Assembly: GCF_000003815.2 (NCBI RefSeq)
Contig: NC_049988.1
Coordinates: 15,959,778 to 16,023,777 of the forward strand
Direction: 5' to 3'
DNA from: Branchiostoma floridae
Taxonomy: Eukaryota; Chordata; Leptocardii; Amphioxiformes; Branchiostomatidae
DNA length: 64,000 nt
Part shown: piece by piece, positions 34,229 through 64,000 of the stretch
Layout: each line of letters begins with the position of its first letter
How positions within the stretch are numbered: the first letter of the stretch is position 1
Translations under genes and position numbers: made by a program
Notes under the pieces: generated by a model
What the model saw: the letters and a program-made list of their open reading frames with translations, nothing else
What the model was told of the DNA's origin: nothing
The model's database searches: none

Positions 34229-35225
34229 ATGTTATTATCTTCATCAGGTTAAATTTTTGGTGCTGTTTATCCGTCCGTCTGTGTGTGTGTGTCTCAGTTG
34301 CCACTGCCAGTATTCCTCGAGAAGCCATAAATGGATCCTTACGATATTGAATGGTACATGGGTATACTAGTATTAGGAGTTAGGAAAACGAAGATCAACA
34401 GCAGCTGGTGGTTCACAAATTAACAGGCATGGTGTGCTGAAGGGACTGATGAAACATCTGTATGAGTTGATTAAATACTAATAGTTACAGAAATACAGAC
34501 TGTCAGACAATCCTAAGGTTTCCTGAAAAATCTGATGAGTCGGAAATGTACACCTAAGGTTGTGTGCAACTAAACCGACACCTGTAAATGAAAAACATCC
34601 TGTTGACAAAACTAAGATACTTTTTGATACAGTGTGTTTGTCAGGTATTCAACTGCAAACAACAGTTACTATACTCTACTTGTCATACCAATAATCATTC
34701 TGTGTTTGTATTCATTTTATCAGTAATTTGAATAGAAGTCTCAAAGTCGTTGATTTAAGTTATTTTTCAAGATCTTTTTGCTAAAGGTTGGGTGCCAAAT
34801 TCTTCCATCAGCAAGAAAACTTACTGCCCACTGTTTGCTGAGTAGGCTAGCACACCATTATCTAACTGATACGTGTCAATGAGTAGATACATGTACCTTT
34901 AGATATTTGACACCATTTGCCTTACAACTCATATGAGAAAAGACAAAATAAGTTCTCAAGGCCGTCCCATTTTGGCAAGGTCAGAGCAGTCTGAGTCACA
35001 AAGTGTTGTTTTTTTGGAATTGTTACAGTAACAGGTTATGTAGACCTGGCCCAGAGGTTATCACGACCTCACCCCACAGGTCCAAAGTCTCAGGGCTGTT
35101 ATCTGAGTTTTTCTTTGTCACCCAGACTGCCCATGTTAATGTATTATGCAGATGTGGAGGTGGACTTTATAACCCTTGTTTCAAGGCCTTATGGGGCCAC
35201 AGTAAGCTTTTGAAAATTAAAATAA
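34229..35225. other. Intergenic, nothing recognised
   Basis: Contains only short ORFs and a short (TG)n tract near 34279. No element was recognised. Confidence 0.4.
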
Positions 35226-35436
35226 TACTGTAATTCCTGATTTTTTCACTGTAATGTTATGTTCACGGTTTTCACGGTCACGACTGTAGCGTGAACTTAT
35301 CATTACCGATGAAAAATAATTCACAGACTTTTTTCATGCGCACTTGCCTCAACAGTGAACATTTAGTTCCGAGAACAAGTTCAATTTTCTCAGACCGTGA
35401 AAATTTGGTACCGTGAAGATAAAGTGAATTACAGTA
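35226..35436. mobile_element. MITE with TACTGTAATTC termini
   Basis: It starts TACTGTAATTCCTGATTTTT and ends AAAGTGAATTACAGTA. Several internal CACGGT/ACCGTGA segments pair across the element. There is no coding capacity. Confidence 0.75.
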
Positions 35437-35463
35437 GTGAGTTGGGAGATCAATGAGGAAAAA

Positions 35464-35667
35464 TACTGTAAATGCATCTTATTTGTAAGTTCGCGGGGAT
35501 TTAAATTCGCGGTAGCGGGAAATGGGACTTTTTGCGGCGGTTTTAAGTTCGCAGTAACACCATAGACTGCAGCCTAAATTTTAGCGGTGGTTTTAAGTTC
35601 GGGGTGAAGTGGCCACTGCGAAAACCGCGAACATTAATCCACCGCGAACATTTCTGCATTTACAGTA
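35464..35667. mobile_element. MITE with TACTGTAAATGCA termini
   Basis: It starts TACTGTAAATGCATCTTATT and ends TTCTGCATTTACAGTA. Internal TTCGCGG/CCGCGAA and GGTTTTAAGTTCG motifs repeat in both orientations. It lies 27 bp after the previous MITE. Confidence 0.85.
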
Positions 35668-35770
35668 CTCAGAGAGTATGGGAAAAATTTGTACTGTTTC
35701 AGGGCCTATTGACTTGTAGCTTGTAAGTTTTCCACCCAGCCCACTGTCACCTATGTCTCATCTCTGCATC

Positions 35771-35995
35771 NNNNNNNNNNNNNNNNNNNNNNNNNNNNNN
35801 NNNNNNNNNNNNNNNNNNNNNNNNNNNNNNNNNNNNNNNNNNNNNNNNNNNNNNNNNNNNNNNNNNNNNNNNNNNNNNNNNNNNNNNNNNNNNNNNNNNN
35901 NNNNNNNNNNNNNNNNNNNNNNNNNNNNNNNNNNNNNNNNNNNNNNNNNNNNNNNNNNNNNNNNNNNNNNNNNNNNNNNNNNNNNNNNNNNNNNN
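35771..35995. other. Assembly gap (225 N)
   Basis: A run of 225 N about 150 bp upstream of the first coding exon of the ABCB gene. The promoter or a 5' UTR exon could be partly missing. Confidence 0.99.
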
Positions 35996-36145
35996 TGCAC
36001 ATGGTGCATAGAGCCGACTGAATGTACCAGGATTTCTCCCCGTTGAAGCTGCTTGCTGCGCCTGTGGAGGGTTATATCACTGTATCTGACACACTTGTAT
36101 CTGCTTTGTCCAAACCCTGCAGGTTGACGGAGACATCCAGGGGCC

Positions 36146-61391
<25,246 letters not shown>

Positions 61392-63010
61392 GTGCCTGAC
61401 GAAACTTGCATGACACTGTCTGTTATTAGCCAGATATAGGTGCCTGATGAAGAGTACATTGCTGCCCATTAAACAGTGAAAGTCAATTAGGTTCCTGACA
61501 AAACTTGCATGATGCTGTCGGTTATTACAGATATTAGTGCCTGATGAAGAGTACATTGCTGCCTATAAAAACAGTGAATACTCTTTGTGAAACACTCTCA
61601 GATAGAAACAGTGCTGTCTCCAGCTTAAATTTTTTTCCGTCCCACTCATTTTTTGGGAGCCCATGTTGTTGATTATACTGGTTATGTCAGTCTAAGCTCA
61701 TAAAAGTACATTTTCAACTGTTTCATGTCATTTTTTGGACCGATGGGGTAAAATTATTTTTCAACAAGCAAATTTCCGTCAAGGGATGGAAGGACGGGTC
61801 CTAGAGACATTCTTTATTAGAAAGGAAAGATCAGCTTGTTTTGCGATGATCAAATCCCTGGCACTTATGTCTTCACCTTAAAATATAGTTATGAAATAGA
61901 CTGACACCTTTCTACTAGTAGGTACCTTTTGGAAATCTGAAAGAGTTCTATACTAAAAGAAATTCGGAACTCTAAAAGGAATTATTCTTTGATATTGGTG
62001 CTGTATGATATGCCATGCAATATATAAGCTTTACGCTAGCAGCTGTTATGTTATTGTCAAATATCAAGATGTAAAAAACATTATGATATTACCTAATATT
62101 GATGTACATAGTTGAACTGAAATTGCCAATAGTAAATTTAAAGAATTGATTGTCTTCATGATTTTTGCTATTGAGATGTGGAAAATAACTTAGTTGCTAT
62201 GAACTATGAATACTACATTTTGTAATATTGTTTCTGAACTGCAATATTTTATCAAAAGGCTGCAAGTGGTTTGAAAAAAAAGGTTTTCTTTATGGTTTGG
62301 CTGGAATAAACACATTCACAGCTAAGGTTGCCTGACTAGCAAGTAGGTTTCATCAAAAGCTAACCTGGAAAAAAGTTAGCTGTTGTTTAAACTAATCTTA
62401 CAACTAGCGACAAATGACAGTTCAAATAGTGTTAATGTTATTATATAGATCCTGTCTTTTGCCTATTTTGTACATATTATCATTATTGTCTGTACCAAAT
62501 TGTGCCAATGTTTGATGTTGTTGCATAATGGGAAATTGCGTATCTGTGCAAGCAATACAATCAATCAATTCTCATGTAGAAGATTGAATGACTAACTTTG
62601 TGGAAACATTTCATTTCTTTGATTAATATCTTTATAAAATGTGGAATCATATTTTACCTATAGAGATATCTAATCTAAAAACAGGCAGCCACATTATGTT
62701 TTAGCAAAGTCATGTAGGCTTTTAGTTTTAGTTAGAATTTAGATTTAGTATTATAGAGACAGAAGACATAGAAAGAAATAAAACTGGTCAAGAATTGTTT
62801 GCAATATAAGACAGTAATTTTGATACAAAATAACAGACATTGTGAATTTCATGTCCAAATTAAGTTGTGCCAAGAGGCATTGTAATTATCTGATACCTAT
62901 TGGTGTATTATAAATTGTTATTCAGAAGCTACACACCAAATAAGATATATATGAAAAGCATATATAATGGAATTTGGAGATCCATTTAATAAATGTTCTG
63001 TCAAAGATTT
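61392..63010 (+). other. Presumed 3' UTR of the ABCB gene
   Basis: Candidate AATAAA signals at 62305, 62777 and 62988; the last is followed by a GU-rich stretch and is a likely end. The first 170 nt contain two degenerate copies of the terminal coding sequence. No other gene was recognised. Confidence 0.55.
61416..61560 (+). repeat. Repeats of the ABCB stop-codon region in its 3' UTR
   Basis: The segment CTGTCCGTCATCAGCCAGAG (61368, containing the end LSVISQR) recurs as CTGTCTGTTATTAGCCAGAT (61416) and CTGTCGGTTATTACAGATAT (61515). Each is followed by TAGTGCCTGA-type sequence. AAACTTGCATGA and GAAGAGTACATTGCTGCC are also duplicated. Confidence 0.9.
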
Positions 63011-63601
63011 TTGTGCTGTCTTTTTTGGAAGGGCTTGTTATGTTGATGTACATTATGAATCATATCACTACATGTACATGACTTAATCTTTCTCTTTGAC
63101 TAAGTACAGAAGAATTTTCCCCTCTTCTTTAATGCTGATGTTCAAAATTACTTCTATAATACTTATTAGTAATTTAAAAATGAGATGGGTTCCTGGCTCA
63201 AAAATTACTCAAATGAAACATTTCCACCTTCTATTTGGTGTAGCAAGGACTTTAACTTTAAACTGTACTACGAAAGATGATATCAAATTGAAGAAAAAAG
63301 CCTTTGAAATAAGTTACTGGAAGGAGCAGTCTGTAAATAATAACACACTGGCCCGGATCGAAATTTTCTGTGACATTTAATGTTAACTTTACATTGTTCA
63401 CATTTCTCTGCTTACAGTTCTTCAGATCAAATTTCGTGACAAGAAGTTACTTGACGCTCAAGTCTGATATTTACTTTGTTGTACGATATCTGTTGTTGTT
63501 GTTTTAGAGCAACAGTACAGAATAGGCTCTAATAGTGAAGGTACAAGTATAGGGACGTTTACTAATATTTTTTTGCATTAAGGGATTAAGAGCAGCATGT
63601 T
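63011..63601. other. Between convergent ABCB and VPS41 genes
   Basis: AT-rich. It probably holds the minus-strand 3' UTR of VPS41. The 94-codon plus ORF at 63096-63380 has no recognisable similarity. Confidence 0.4.
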
Positions 63602-63967
63602 TATTTTCGGAAGATTCCAGCGCTGCCAGGCCGTCTCCGTTGGGCATTACACAGGGTACAGGTTTCCTGTGGAGGGAATAACTAGCATGTAAACTCATTT
63701 TTCATTTTTTATATCATCTATTTTATTTCACCAGGGTAAAAATCACACTTAAACTCATTGGTGTTCAGAAACAAACGTTTACAAGACCAACTTTACAGTC
63801 AACTCTGGCCTGCAAACCATCTGATTGTTGTTTTAGTAATCTTTTTGTAACCTTGTAGTACACTGTATAAGAATGGAATTGTTGACTCACAGTGTTGTAT
63901 GGCAGGCAGTCCTGGTGGAACACATGGTGGCAGTAGAACACAGAGATGTTGCTGGCAGAACGAGAGT
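63602..63967 (-). CDS. VPS41: VPS41, HOPS complex subunit, last two exons
   Basis: Minus-strand exons 63967-63891 and 63666-63602 (stop TAA), joined in phase 0 with AG/GT sites. They encode SNISVFYCHHVFHQDCLP, then ETCTLCNAQRRRPGSAGIFR plus Lys and stop. This matches the C-terminal RING-H2 zinc finger of VPS41 (human VFHCRHMFHKECLP...FCNICSAKNRGPGSA). The Cys/His ligands are visible in order: C-x-H-x3-H-x2-C, then C-x2-C. VPS41 tethers late endosomes and AP-3 vesicles to lysosomes. The rest of the gene lies beyond the right edge. Tail-to-tail with the ABCB gene. Confidence 0.85.
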
Positions 63968-64000
63968 CTGAGGGGAAAACAAACAACATGACATTCACTT

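Overview
This is a draft eukaryotic assembly window (five N gaps) with multi-exon genes, long introns and dense transposon remnants. The gene set, the intron-exon style and the mix of CR1/L2-like LINEs, tRNA-derived SINEs and many small inverted-repeat elements fit an invertebrate deuterostome, most likely amphioxus (Branchiostoma). The organism is an inference.

Layout. 1-2935: LINE running off the left edge. 2949-4660: duplicated, partly tandem repeat block. 5084-8841 (minus): 5' half of RACGAP1 (centralspindlin RhoGAP). 8842-10340: gap, CpG-rich stretch and an unassigned 91-codon ORF. 10341-12133: an element whose ~200-bp terminal inverted repeats are arrays of a CCTAGG palindrome. 12775-19175 (plus): ATP5PF, coupling factor 6 of mitochondrial ATP synthase. 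19.4-36 kb: no gene recognised, many MITE-like elements and tandem repeats. 36146-61391 (plus): a complete 29-coding-exon full ABCB transporter (P-glycoprotein group, 1439 codons). Its introns hold an apparently intact two-ORF LINE, a 5'-truncated LINE, SINEs and hAT-like MITEs. 63602-63967 (minus): the last two exons of VPS41 (HOPS complex), convergent with the ABCB gene.

The most interesting signal is in ATP5PF intron 1. A 1.58-kb exon-like block rich in Ala/Val/Glu is open on both sides of one apparent 1-nt indel. It opens at an acceptor and closes at a consensus donor, both in the phase of the flanking ATP5PF exons, and it also has its own stop codon and an AATAAA downstream. It could add about 528 residues between the transit peptide and mature coupling factor 6, or form an alternative last exon giving a separate acidic protein with a mitochondrial leader. 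A second pattern is that three ABCB exons have their 3' ends duplicated just downstream.

The four host genes are unrelated in function and do not form a pathway. Exon boundaries were set by hand from splice consensus, phase and recalled protein similarity; no alignment or search was run.
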